Below, piece after piece: positions 6,697 through 14,552 of a stretch of DNA of 34,280 nucleotides (positions are counted from its first letter, which is position 1; each line of letters starts with the position of its first letter). The stretch comes from Jiangella asiatica (GTDB lineage Bacteria; Actinomycetota; Actinomycetes; Jiangellales; Jiangellaceae). Made by a program: the position numbers and the translations under genes. The stretch lies in the NCBI RefSeq assembly GCF_004349065.1, contig NZ_SMKZ01000065.1, positions 1 through 34,280 on the forward strand. Reading direction: 5' to 3'. A model generated the notes under the pieces. The model did not search any database and had not been told where the DNA came from. It saw nothing but the letters and a program-made list of their open reading frames with translations.

Positions 6697-8181
6697 ATGG
6701 ACGTGCTCGATCTGGCCCGCTGGCAGTTCGGCATCACGACGGTGGTGCACTTCTTCTTCGTACCGTTCACCATCTCGATGGCGTTTCTCGTCGCGATCTT
6801 TCAGACAATGTGGATGCGCGCCACGCCCCGAACGAGCGAGCGCTGGCTGCGCCTCACCCGCTTCTTCGGCAAGCTGCTGCTGATCAACCTGGCTGTCGGC
6901 GTGGTCACCGGGCTGGTTCAGGAGTTCCAGTTCGGCATGAACTGGAGCGACTTCAGTCGGTTCGTCGGTGACGTGTTCGGCGCGCCGCTGGCCATGGAGG
7001 CGTTGCTCGCGTTCTACCTCGAGTCCGTCTTCATCGGGGTCTGGATCTTCGGCTGGGGGCGCATCCCGCCGAAGATCCACCTGGCGACCATCTGGGTGAC
7101 GGCGTTCGCGTCGCTGTTGTCGGCCTACTTCATCCTGGCCGCCAACTCGTTCATGCAGAACCCGGTCGGCTACGAGATCGACGAGGCTGCCGGCCGGGCC
7201 GAGCTCACCGACATCTGGGCTGTGCTCACCAACAAGGTCCTGCTCATCACGTTCCCGCACACGATCTTCGCGGCGTTCATGGTGGGCGGCGGCGTGGTCG
7301 CGGCGGTCGCGATGTGGCACCTGGTCCGCGGCGCTCGCGACCCGCAGGCAGCCGAGCCCGGCGCGCCCTCGGACAGATCGGCCTTCCGGACCGCGCTGCG
7401 CATCGGCGCGGTCACGGTCATCGTCGGCGGCATCGGCGTCGCGATCACCGGCGACACCCAGGGCAAGGTGATGACCGAGGTCCAGCCGATGAAGATGGCA
7501 GCGGCCGAGGCGCTCTACGAGACCCAGCAGCCGGCGCCGTTCTCGCTGTTCACCATCGGGACGCTGGACGGCAGCGAAGCGCTGTACTCGATCGAGATCC
7601 CGCAGCTCCTGTCCTTCCTGGGCACGGGGTCGTTCGACGGCGAGGTGCAGGGCATCGACAACCTGCAGCAGGAGTACGAGGAGCTCTACGGCCCCGGCGA
7701 CTACAGCCCCAACATCCCGGTGACCTACTGGACGTTCCGCATGATGATCACCGCGGGCGGGCTGGCCGGAGCGATCGCGCTGTGGCAGCTGTGGGCCACC
7801 CGGCGCGGGCGGATGCCGACCTCACGGTGGGCGCTGCGGTCGGCGGCCGTGCTGCCGGTGCTGCCGCTCGCCGGCAACGCGTTCGGCTGGATCTTCACCG
7901 AGATGGGCCGGCAGCCCTGGCTGGTGTTCGGCCTGATGCCGACCGCGTCGGGCCTCACGCCCGGGTCCACCAGCACGACGGTGTTCATCTCGCTGGCCGC
8001 GTTCACCGTCCTCTACGCCGGTCTGACCTGGCTGTGGGTGCACCTGCTGCTCAAGCACGCACGGCCCGGCCTGCCCGCCGTCACGCCACCGGACTCCGCC
8101 GACGACGGGGAACGCGGCGGCTCGGCACCCGGTGCCTGCGACGGCGACGACGCCGACCGTCCGCTGACCTTCGCCTACTAG
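6697..8181 (+). CDS. cydA: Cytochrome bd oxidase subunit I
   Basis: Subunit I (494 residues) of the bd-type quinol oxidase, which reduces O2 to water with high affinity and without proton pumping. His18 in VVHFFFVPF corresponds to the haem b595 ligand. A later TFPHTIFAAF segment supplies the b558 His, and GWIFTEMGRQPW is the invariant motif next to the Met ligand. The Q-loop is of the short type. A good ribosome-binding site (AGAGGGA) lies 5 nt before ATG 6697. It is followed after 11 bp by cydB. The promoter region coincides with the BlaI-type operators, suggesting control by the divergent BlaI/M56 pair. Confidence 0.96.
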   Translation: MDVLDLARWQFGITTVVHFFFVPFTISMAFLVAIFQTMWMRATPRTSERWLRLTRFFGKLLLINLAVGVVTGLVQEFQFGMNWSDFSRFVGDVFGAPLAMEALLAFYLESVFIGVWIFGWGRIPPKIHLATIWVTAFASLLSAYFILAANSFMQNPVGYEIDEAAGRAELTDIWAVLTNKVLLITFPHTIFAAFMVGGGVVAAVAMWHLVRGARDPQAAEPGAPSDRSAFRTALRIGAVTVIVGGIGVAITGDTQGKVMTEVQPMKMAAAEALYETQQPAPFSLFTIGTLDGSEALYSIEIPQLLSFLGTGSFDGEVQGIDNLQQEYEELYGPGDYSPNIPVTYWTFRMMITAGGLAGAIALWQLWATRRGRMPTSRWALRSAAVLPVLPLAGNAFGWIFTEMGRQPWLVFGLMPTASGLTPGSTSTTVFISLAAFTVLYAGLTWLWVHLLLKHARPGLPAVTPPDSADDGERGGSAPGACDGDDADRPLTFAY

Positions 8182-8192
8182 GGGGTGTCTCG

Positions 8193-9191
8193 ATGGAGCT
8201 CAGCACCCTGTGGTTCGTACTGATCGCTGTGCTGTGGATCGGCTACCTGGCGCTCGAGGGGTTCGACTTCGGCGTCGGCATGCTGACCCGGCGCTTCGCC
8301 CGTGATGACCGCGAGCGCCGGGTGCTCATCAACACCATCGGCCCGGTGTGGGACGGCAACGAGGTGTGGGTCATCACCTCGGTCGGCGCCACGTTCGCCG
8401 CGTTCCCGGAGTGGTACGCCACGGCCTGGTCGGCGTACTACCTGCCGCTACTGGTGCTCCTGCTGGCCCTGATCGGTCGCGGCGTGGCGTTCGAGTACCG
8501 CGCCAAGGGCGACACCGAGACCTGGCGTCGCCGCTGGGACCTGCTCATCTTCGCCGGATCGACAGTGCCGGCGTTCGCGTGGGGCGTGCTGCTGGCCGGG
8601 TTCGTCCAGGGCCTGCCCCTGGACGCCGACCACGACTTCACCGGCGGCCTCGGCGACGTCCTGACGCCGTACACGCTGCTCGGCGGAGTCCTCACGGTGA
8701 CCTTGTCGCTGCTGCACGGTGCGCACTACGTGGCGCTGAAGACGGTCGGCGACATCCGCGACCGGGCCGGCCGGCTGGCCCGGTGGCTGGCGCTGCCGGT
8801 GGGTGCGCTGGTGGCCGCGTTCCTCGGGTGGACGCTGGTGCGCGACGACGACCCGTCGTGGCTGGCGACGGCGTTCGCGGTGGCGGCCGTCGCGGCGCTG
8901 GTCCTCGGGGCGGCTGCGATCGGGCGGGCCCGCGAGGGCTGGGCGTTCGTCGCCACCTTCGCCGCGGTGGTGGCCACCGCGGCGACGCTGTTCGCCGCGC
9001 TGTTCCCGGACGTGCTGCCGTCGACGCTGGCGGCCGCGGACGGGCTGACGACGGCGAACGCGTCGTCGTCGGACTACACGCTCACGGTGATGACCTGGGT
9101 CGCGGTGCCGTTCCTGCCCGCCGTCCTCGCCTACCAGAGCTGGGTCTACTGGATGTTCCGTCGGCGCATCGGCGTGCAGCACATCCCCTGA
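8193..9191 (+). CDS. cydB: Cytochrome bd oxidase subunit II
   Basis: Subunit II (332 residues), the membrane partner of CydA that stabilises the haem-bearing subunit. The N-terminus MELSTLWFVLIAVLWIGYLA leads into LEGFDFGVGML, and the conserved GPVWDGNEVWVI follows near residues 48-60. ATG 8193 has GGGGGTG just upstream (8181-8187). It is shorter than E. coli CydB (379) but typical for actinobacteria. No cydDC assembly transporter follows; a Na+/H+ antiporter comes next. Confidence 0.95.
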   Translation: MELSTLWFVLIAVLWIGYLALEGFDFGVGMLTRRFARDDRERRVLINTIGPVWDGNEVWVITSVGATFAAFPEWYATAWSAYYLPLLVLLLALIGRGVAFEYRAKGDTETWRRRWDLLIFAGSTVPAFAWGVLLAGFVQGLPLDADHDFTGGLGDVLTPYTLLGGVLTVTLSLLHGAHYVALKTVGDIRDRAGRLARWLALPVGALVAAFLGWTLVRDDDPSWLATAFAVAAVAALVLGAAAIGRAREGWAFVATFAAVVATAATLFAALFPDVLPSTLAAADGLTTANASSSDYTLTVMTWVAVPFLPAVLAYQSWVYWMFRRRIGVQHIP

Positions 9192-9215
9192 CCGCTATGG
9201 TGCGGTCGAGCGGGG

Positions 9216-10847
9216 GTGAGGGCGATCCAGCTGCTTCTGGTGGTCGTGGGTGCGATCGCGGTGACGGCGGTCGCGAACCGCCGCGGGCTGCAGCCGTCGC
9301 TGGTCGTCGTGGTGATCGCCTCGGCGGTGTCGTTCATCCCCGGGCTGCCCCGGTTCGAGCTGGAGCCGGAGCTCATCCTCAGCGTGGTGCTGCCGCCGCT
9401 GCTGTACTCGGTCGCGCTGGACTTCTCCGTCTTCAGCCTGGCCCGCAACCTGCGGCCTATCCTCGCGCTCGGCGTCGGCATGGTCATCGTGTCGACGCTG
9501 GTGACGGGGGTCGTCGCCTGGCAGGTGGTGCCGGCGATGGCATTGGTGCCGGCCCTCGTGCTGGGTGCGGTGGTGGCGCCGCCGGACGCTGTCAGCGCGG
9601 TGGCCATCGGCCGCAAGCTCGGGCTGCCGAAACGGCTCCTGACCATCCTGACCGGCGAGAGCCTGGTCAACGACGCCACCGCGCTGACCATCTTCACGCT
9701 GGCGGTCGCCGCGGCAACCGGCAGCCACCCGTACATCGACAACCCGGTGCTCCTGTTCCTGTATGCGGCCGTGGTCGGCTGCGGTGTCGGCCTGGCGCTG
9801 GCCGCCGTCGTGCACTGGATCCGGCAGCGGCTGGGCGAGAGCGGGCTGGAGACGGCGCTCGGCCTGCTGGTGCCGTTCGCCGCCTACCTGTTCGCCGAGG
9901 AGCTGCACGCGTCCGGGGTACTCGCGGTGGTGACCGCCGGGTTCTTCCTCGGCCACCGCGACGCCGACGCCGGGTTCGCGACCCGGCTGCAGGGCCGGCA
10001 GGTCTGGAAGACCCTCGACGTGCTGCTGGAGGCGTTCGTCTTCGCGTACATGGGGCTGCAGTGCCGGTTCGTCTTCGCCGACCTCGCCCTCGACGAGTCG
10101 ACCTGGGCGCGGTTCGCGCTGTCCGCGGCGGTGGTCCTCCTGGTCGTGCTGCTGCTCCGGCCGGTCTGGGTGTTCCTCGTCTACGGTCCGCGCGCGCTGC
10201 GCCGCCGGTGGCTGCCGTGGCTGCCGCGGGCGCCGTGGGCCAGGCGCGGCGATCCGCTGCCGCGTTCGCACCTGATCGTCATCTCGTGGTCGGGGATGCG
10301 TGGCGTCGTGACGCTGGCCGCCGCCGCGGGCGTGCCGGCCATGACCGCCGACGGCGAGCCGTTCCCGGGCCGCAGCACCATCCAGGCGCTGGCGTTCGTC
10401 GTCGCCGTCGGGAGTCTGCTCGTCCAGGGCCCGACGCTGCCGCTTCTGGTGCGAAGGCTGAGGATCTCCACCGAGGCCGAAGCGGAGGCGGAGGCCGCGG
10501 CGGAGCGGCGGGCCCGCCAGATCGCGGGGACGGCGGCCGGCGACGCGCTGCGCGACCTGCTGCGCGACCCGCCGCCCGGCGCCGACCCGACCGTACTGGC
10601 GCAGATGCGGGGACGGATCGCCGCGGCGATGGATGCCCGTCAGTCCGCCGACGACCGCGACGCCGACGTGGAGGAGGCCGAGCGGTCGCCCGCTGTCCGC
10701 GAGACCATGCTGGCCGTGCGGCGCGCCGTCCTCGCCGCCCAGCGCCAGGCGCTGGCCGCCGCCCGCGACTCCGGCGAGCTGGACGACGAGGTCATGCGCC
10801 GCGAGCTGGAGCGGCTGGACTTCGAGGAGGCCGCGGCTTCGCAGTGA
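9216..10847 (+). CDS. CPA1-family Na+/H+ (or K+/H+) antiporter
   Basis: Membrane antiporter of 543 residues with about twelve helices. Signatures are the ND motif in GESLVNDATAL near residue 150, APPDAVSAVAI before it, and VISWSGMRGVVTLAAAAG near 350. The C-terminal 120 residues are a charged helical cytosolic tail (EAEAEAEAAAERRARQ and onward), likely regulatory. It should exchange H+ for Na+ or K+ to set pH and ion balance. GTG 9216 is the start used, and TATGGT at 9196-9201 could be a -10 giving a very short leader. It lies 24 bp after cydB in the same direction and may be co-transcribed. Its stop codon overlaps the next ATG (TGATG). Confidence 0.92.
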   Translation: MRAIQLLLVVVGAIAVTAVANRRGLQPSLVVVVIASAVSFIPGLPRFELEPELILSVVLPPLLYSVALDFSVFSLARNLRPILALGVGMVIVSTLVTGVVAWQVVPAMALVPALVLGAVVAPPDAVSAVAIGRKLGLPKRLLTILTGESLVNDATALTIFTLAVAAATGSHPYIDNPVLLFLYAAVVGCGVGLALAAVVHWIRQRLGESGLETALGLLVPFAAYLFAEELHASGVLAVVTAGFFLGHRDADAGFATRLQGRQVWKTLDVLLEAFVFAYMGLQCRFVFADLALDESTWARFALSAAVVLLVVLLLRPVWVFLVYGPRALRRRWLPWLPRAPWARRGDPLPRSHLIVISWSGMRGVVTLAAAAGVPAMTADGEPFPGRSTIQALAFVVAVGSLLVQGPTLPLLVRRLRISTEAEAEAEAAAERRARQIAGTAAGDALRDLLRDPPPGADPTVLAQMRGRIAAAMDARQSADDRDADVEEAERSPAVRETMLAVRRAVLAAQRQALAAARDSGELDDEVMRRELERLDFEEAAASQ

Positions 10848-11161
10848 TGCCGCCGCGTACGTACGCTCAATACAGGAGGCGGCGCCGCTCGCCGACCGGG
10901 GCGCCGGTTGCCATGAAGGGCGACAGGGTCGAAATCGTCATCGACGCGGGCGACACCACGCGCACCTACGAGCTGGCCGCAACCCGGGCCGGGCGCCGCG
11001 TCGACGTGAGCATCGGCCGCGGCGTGGTCGTCGTCGCCGAGGTCACCCGGTCCGGTACGCCGGTGCGCACCGCGCGGTTCATGTCAGCGCGGGTGTTGGC
11101 GCTCGTGGAGCACCCGGCGTCCCAGGCGCCGATCGCCCAGGACGCGGGCGAGCCGGGCTGA
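10847..11161 (+). CDS. Small basic hypothetical protein
   Basis: Protein of 104 residues, not recognised. ATG 10847 overlaps the stop of the antiporter (TGATG), which implies translational coupling. An internal ATG (10913) would give 82 residues. The N-terminal 20 residues are very basic (QYRRRRRSPTG). The rest alternates short strands (VEIVIDAGDTTRTYELAA, RRVDVSIGRGVVVVAEVT), suggesting a small beta fold, and ends ALVEHPASQAPIAQDAGEPG. There are no cysteines or membrane segments. It ends 7 bp from the convergent PRC-barrel gene. Codon usage looks like that of its neighbours, so the frame is probably real, but its function is unknown. Confidence 0.6.
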   Translation: MPPRTYAQYRRRRRSPTGAPVAMKGDRVEIVIDAGDTTRTYELAATRAGRRVDVSIGRGVVVVAEVTRSGTPVRTARFMSARVLALVEHPASQAPIAQDAGEPG

Positions 11162-11168
11162 CCGCGCG

Positions 11169-11591
11169 TCACATGTTGCGCGGGAACGGCGGGTAGACGT
11201 AGCCCGGCGCCCAGAACGGCGGGTACCCGTAGTAGCCGTAGAGGTCCTCGTAGTAGGTGGGTCGCTGCTCGACCAGCTCGGGGTCGTAGGCCGGTGCGGC
11301 GGCCACCCTGGTCCGTTTGGTGCCGAGGTGGACCTTGTCGTCGTCCACCCTGACAACCGCGTCCACGGGGATCAGCTGCTTCTTCTCCCCGATGCCGAGG
11401 AAGCCGCCCGAGCCGACCTGCAAGAACCTGACCTTGCGCTCGTTGGGGTCGATGACGAGGTCGTCGACGTCGCCCACGTCGTCGCCGTTGCTGTCGACGA
11501 CGGCGCGGCCGCGGACGTCGTCGTCCGGGTCGGCCAGGGTCAGGTCCGTGTCAACGAGATGTACCAATGCCTTCGGCGATTCGACGGTCAT
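11169..11591 (-). CDS. PRC-barrel domain protein with Tyr/Pro-rich tail
   Basis: Acidic protein of 140 residues. Residues about 25-100 form a PRC-barrel (VRGRAVVDSNGDDVGDVDDL, KVRFLQVGSGGFLGIGEKK, LIPVDAVVRV), a fold known from the photosynthetic reaction centre H subunit and RimM and common in stress-related actinobacterial proteins. The last 30 residues are rich in Tyr, Pro and Trp (YYEDLYGYYGYPPFW), which may bind surfaces or partners. ATG 11589-11591 is chosen because AAGGGAG lies 6 nt before it. A perfect CRP-type box at 11686-11701 lies about 95 bp upstream and probably drives or modulates it. Precise function unknown. Confidence 0.85.
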   Translation of the reverse strand: MTVESPKALVHLVDTDLTLADPDDDVRGRAVVDSNGDDVGDVDDLVIDPNERKVRFLQVGSGGFLGIGEKKQLIPVDAVVRVDDDKVHLGTKRTRVAAAPAYDPELVEQRPTYYEDLYGYYGYPPFWAPGYVYPPFPRNM

Positions 11592-11685
11592 GGGACTCCC
11601 TTCCACATCAAGAGCCGTTCCCGCGCGGCCGGTGTCCAAACGGTGTGTGACGGTCCGGCCGCGCCGGTCCCGCGGCACGGAGAGG

Positions 11686-11701
11686 TGTGAGACACATCAC
11701 A
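11686..11701. promoter_or_regulatory. Perfect CRP/FNR-family box
   Basis: TGTGA-GACACA-TCACA, an exact match to the TGTGA-N6-TCACA consensus bound by actinobacterial Crp (cAMP receptor protein homologues). It lies between the divergent PRC-barrel gene (start 11591) and the one-helix protein gene (start 11793), about 95 bp from each, so it may act on either. Confidence 0.7.
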
Positions 11702-11792
11702 TCTGACCGGGTGGCGTGCTGTCACGGCACCGCGTCGGCTCATCCGAGTAGACGACCGGCGTGGGGCGCGCCGGCGTCGGGGAGGCAGGGCG

Positions 11793-11990
11793 ATGGCGGA
11801 GCCGAAGAAGCGGGGGAGATTCCGGGCCAGGCGGCGGGGCCGAGACATCCTGACGCCGGAGTTCGCGCGCGAGCTGCGCCGGGTGTTGCGGCGGGTGCAG
11901 CACTCGACCACCGTCACCTTGATCGTGCTGTTCCTGTGCTCGATCGTGGCTGCCGGTGTGGGCGTGGTGAGCGTCGGCGCCCTCGGCTGA
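11793..11990 (+). CDS. Small basic one-helix membrane protein
   Basis: Protein of 65 residues. The N-terminal half is strongly basic (RGRFRARRRGRD, then ELRRVLRRVQHS) and the C-terminal half is a single membrane helix (TVTLIVLFLCSIVAAGVGVVSVGAL), giving an N-in topology by the positive-inside rule. GGGAGG lies about 8 nt before ATG 11793, a strong ribosome-binding site that supports real translation. Function unknown; it could be an accessory subunit or membrane-stress protein. It shares an upstream region containing a perfect CRP-type box with the divergent PRC-barrel gene. Confidence 0.7.
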   Translation: MAEPKKRGRFRARRRGRDILTPEFARELRRVLRRVQHSTTVTLIVLFLCSIVAAGVGVVSVGALG

Positions 11991-12076
11991 ACCACCCCGG
12001 TGCCCGGCCGACCGGCGCGTTCGGGCTCACCGGGGACGGGGACAGCCGGGCCCGTCCGCCTCGGCCTCCCCCCACG

Positions 12077-12115
12077 GGGCCCCGCGCCGGACCGAGGTCA
12101 GCCGGCGCGGGGCCC
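12077..12115. terminator. Strong GC hairpin, probable terminator
   Basis: Perfect 14-bp stem GGGCCCCGCGCCGG (12077-12090) with CCGGCGCGGGGCCC (12102-12115) and an 11-nt loop. It lies 86 bp after the small membrane protein gene and 47 bp before the LigD-type gene. No U-tract follows, as is common for terminators in GC-rich actinobacteria. Confidence 0.7.
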
Positions 12116-12149
12116 GTAGTGCGTGCCGGGCGGTGTCGCGGCCGCGGTC

Positions 12150-12162
12150 TAGGGTGGTGGTC
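12150..12162 (+). promoter_or_regulatory. Leaderless promoter -10 of the LigD-type gene
   Basis: TAGGGT (12150-12155) is followed by 7 nt and then ATG 12163. This spacing puts the transcription start at or next to the A of the start codon. Confidence 0.45.
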
Positions 12163-13392
12163 ATGTCGGCGTCGACGGTGCTCGAGGTCGCCGGCCGCGA
12201 GGTGACCATCACCCATCCGGACAAGATGGTCTTCCCCGAGGGCGGGCACACGAAGCTGGATCTGGTGACGTACTACCTGACGGTGGCCGACGGTGCCCTG
12301 CGCGGGGTCGCAGGGCGGCCCATGATCCTCAAACGGTTCGTCAAGGGCATCGACCGGGAGGCGTTCTTCCAGAAGCGCGCCCCGGAGAAGCGCCCGGACT
12401 GGATCGAGGTCGCCACGCTGCGCTACCGCTCCGGCACCAGCGCCGACGAGGTGGTCGTTCGCGACGCGGCCGCGTTGGCCTGGGTGGTCAACCTCGGCTG
12501 CATCGACCTCAACCCGCACCCCGTCCTGGCCGAGGATCTCGACCGCCCCGACGAGCTGCGCATCGACCTCGACCCCAACCCGGGCATCGAATGGCCACAG
12601 ATCATCGATGTGGCAGCCGTCGCTCGTGAAGTGCTGCAGGACCACGGGCTCACCGCCTGGCCGAAGACCTCCGGTTCGCGTGGCTTCCACGTCTACACCC
12701 GCATCGACCCGCACTGGACCTACCGGCAGGTGCGGCTGGCCGCCGAGAGCGTCGCCCGCGAGGTCGAGAACCGTGCACCTGACATCGCCACCAGCAAGTG
12801 GTGGAAAGAGGAGCGCGAGGGCGTCTTCGTCGACTTCAACCAGAACGCCAAGGACCGCACCGTCGCCTCGGCGTACTCCGTGCGGGCCAAGCCCGACGCG
12901 CGCGTGTCCATGCCGCTGACCTGGGACGAGGTGCCCTCCTGCCGGCCGGCTGACTTCACACTGGCCACCGCGGCCAAGCGGTTCCAGGACATCGGCGATC
13001 CTTGGGAGGGCATCGAGACCTCGGCCGGGTCCCTGGAACCGCTGCTGGAGCTGGCCGAGCGGCTGGGCCCGGCCGAGAAGCCGCCGAAGGGTGAGGGACG
13101 GCGGCAGCAGACCATGCCGCTGATCGAGATCGCCCGGGCCAAGACGAAGGACGAGGCACTGGCGGGCCTGGAGCGCTGGAAGGCCCGGCACCGGTCGGTG
13201 GTGCCGCACCTTCGCCCGGCCGACACCCTCGTCGACGGCATGCGTGGACGCAGCTCGCTCTGGTACCGCATCCGGGTCAACCTGCGGCACGTGCCCGAGG
13301 CCGAGCGGCCCGAGCAGGAGCCGCTCGAGGTCGACTACGACCCGTGGGCCGGCACGCCCTGGGCGGGCACCGACGAGCAGTCCACCGGGTGA
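12163..13392 (+). CDS. Stand-alone LigD-type polymerase/primase domain protein
   Basis: Archaeo-eukaryotic-primase-type polymerase of 409 residues, related to the PolDom of the NHEJ ligase LigD but lacking ligase and nuclease domains (compare mycobacterial Rv3730c and Rv0269c). Visible motifs are THPDKMVFPEGGHTKLDLVTYY at the N-terminus, the metal-binding pair in RIDLDPNPG near residue 140, SGSRGFHVYTRI near 175, and DFNQNAKDRTVASAYSVR near 230. Such enzymes add ribonucleotides or short gaps during end joining or base repair. The C-terminal 100 residues are an extra charged region. No Ku or ligase gene is in the window, so a role outside classical NHEJ is possible. The stop codon lies inside a hairpin. 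Confidence 0.92.
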   Translation: MSASTVLEVAGREVTITHPDKMVFPEGGHTKLDLVTYYLTVADGALRGVAGRPMILKRFVKGIDREAFFQKRAPEKRPDWIEVATLRYRSGTSADEVVVRDAAALAWVVNLGCIDLNPHPVLAEDLDRPDELRIDLDPNPGIEWPQIIDVAAVAREVLQDHGLTAWPKTSGSRGFHVYTRIDPHWTYRQVRLAAESVAREVENRAPDIATSKWWKEEREGVFVDFNQNAKDRTVASAYSVRAKPDARVSMPLTWDEVPSCRPADFTLATAAKRFQDIGDPWEGIETSAGSLEPLLELAERLGPAEKPPKGEGRRQQTMPLIEIARAKTKDEALAGLERWKARHRSVVPHLRPADTLVDGMRGRSSLWYRIRVNLRHVPEAERPEQEPLEVDYDPWAGTPWAGTDEQSTG

Positions 13393-13442
13393 CCGACAAG
13401 GCGCCAGTACCCCCTGGCGGGTAGCCACTTCTGTCGGTCACC
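13388..13442. terminator. Hairpin containing the stop codon of the LigD-type gene
   Basis: GGTGACCGACA (13388-13398) pairs perfectly with TGTCGGTCACC (13432-13442), an 11-bp stem. An inner GCCAG/CTGGC hairpin lies within the 33-nt loop. The TGA stop (13390-13392) is part of the stem. It probably acts as a terminator, and its gene-end position recalls the A elements although its sequence differs. Confidence 0.55.
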
Positions 13443-13619
13443 ACGTAGTCGTGCAGGCGGCCGGAACCGTCCAGCATCGCCGCACTCCGGGCGGTCAGCT
13501 CGTCCTCTCGCTGTGCCGGCACGGCACCCAGCGCCTCGGCGGCGCCCTGGTGGGTGTGTCGCGGAAGTTCGGCAGGTCAGTCCGCCGAAGGACATCTCGG
13601 TGGCCGGTGAGCGCTCCGC

Positions 13620-13642
13620 TTGACCTCAACTATAGTTGAGGT
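13620..13642 (+). promoter_or_regulatory. MerR/SoxR-like operator in the LLM gene promoter
   Basis: ACCTCAACTATAGTTGAGGT (13623-13642) is a perfect 20-bp palindrome. It begins inside a TTGACC -35 hexamer (13620-13625) and fills the spacer downstream, the layout of MerR-family promoters, where the regulator twists an overlong spacer. The CCTCAA/TTGAGG half-sites match those of SoxR. The start codon of the LLM gene lies 41 bp downstream. No MerR-family gene is in the window. Confidence 0.6.
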
Positions 13643-13682
13643 TGTTGGGTGGGGGTAGAGCAACCGAGTGAGAGGTGCCCCC

Positions 13683-14552
13683 ATGACAGCCCTGTACGGT
13701 GCCGCGCTCCCGGCGTCGGCGCGCCGGCTGCCCGAGCTGATCGAGGCGACCCGGATCGCCGAGGACCTGGGCGCCGACCTCGTCACCGTCTCCGACCACC
13801 CGTACCTGCCGAACGAGCTGGACGCCTGGACGCTGATCCCGCTGCTCCTGGCCCGGACCGAGCGGGTGCGGGTGTCGCCGAACGTGACGGCGCTGCCGCT
13901 ACGGACGCCGACGGTGATCGCCAAGGCCGCGGCAACGCTCCAGTTCACCAGTGGCGGCCGGTTCGTGCTCGGCATCGGCACCGGCGGGCCGTTCGAGCGC
14001 ATCCCCGTCTGGGGCGGCACGTGGCCGACGCACGGCGAGGCGATCGGCGCGCTGGACGAGGCGATCCCGCTGATCCGCCGGCTGTGGGGGACCGAGCCCG
14101 TCGACCACGAGGGGCGGTACTACCAGCTGCGCGGCGCGGTCGCCGGCCCCGCGCCCAAGCCTGCGCCGCCGATCTGGGTGGGCTCGTTCAAGCCGCGGAT
14201 GCTGGCGCTGACCGGCCGGCACGCCGACGGTTGGCTGCCCACCAACGCCTATCTCTCGCTCGACGAGGTGCCCCAGATGCGGCGGGTCATCGACGACGCC
14301 GCCACGGCGGCGGGCCGCGACCCGTCGGCGATCCGGCGCGTCTTCAACGTCATGGGCGTCATCTCCGAGTCCGAGCCGGAGCGCAACGACCAGCTGTTGG
14401 TCGGGTCGGCGGAGTTCTGGGCCGACGCGCTGATCGACTATCGCGAGCGGCTCGGCTTCGACTCCTTCGTCTTCTGGCCGGTCCGCGGCGACACCCGGTC
14501 GCAGGTCGAGCTGTTCTTCGAGAAGGTGGTCGCCATGATCATCAACGGTTGA
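13683..14552 (+). CDS. LLM-class F420-dependent oxidoreductase
   Basis: Luciferase-like TIM-barrel protein of 289 residues. The first strand and helix (TALYGAALPASARRLPELIEATRIAEDLGADLVTVSDHP), the region RVSPNVTALPLRTPTVIAKAAATLQ, the GRFVLGIGTGG motif near residue 100 and the PIWVGSFKPRMLALTGRHADGWLP segment near 165-190 are typical of actinobacterial F420-using members. ATG 13683 is preferred over GTG 13668 because AGAGGTG lies 6 nt before it. The C-terminal residues MIING and the stop codon are encoded by the left arm of palindromic element A2. The MerR/SoxR-like promoter suggests induction by redox-active compounds. Substrate unknown. Confidence 0.9.
   Translation: MTALYGAALPASARRLPELIEATRIAEDLGADLVTVSDHPYLPNELDAWTLIPLLLARTERVRVSPNVTALPLRTPTVIAKAAATLQFTSGGRFVLGIGTGGPFERIPVWGGTWPTHGEAIGALDEAIPLIRRLWGTEPVDHEGRYYQLRGAVAGPAPKPAPPIWVGSFKPRMLALTGRHADGWLPTNAYLSLDEVPQMRRVIDDAATAAGRDPSAIRRVFNVMGVISESEPERNDQLLVGSAEFWADALIDYRERLGFDSFVFWPVRGDTRSQVELFFEKVVAMIING

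Noticed and set aside
7314-8192. Open frame joined upstream of CydB, as if CydB had a 290-residue N-terminal extension
   Set aside because: This part overlaps cydA in another frame and is Arg/Ala-rich noise. CydB homology begins exactly at ATG 8193 behind a ribosome-binding site.
8348-10846. Long open frame leading into the small basic protein
   Set aside because: It overlaps cydB and the antiporter out of frame. Only the part after 10847 is free of another gene.
13443-13619. Minus-strand frame (QREDELTARSAAMLDGSGRL) between the LigD-type and LLM genes
   Set aside because: Codons look plausible, but the frame has no domain and runs through the hairpin into the antisense of the LigD-type gene. 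At most it is a remnant.
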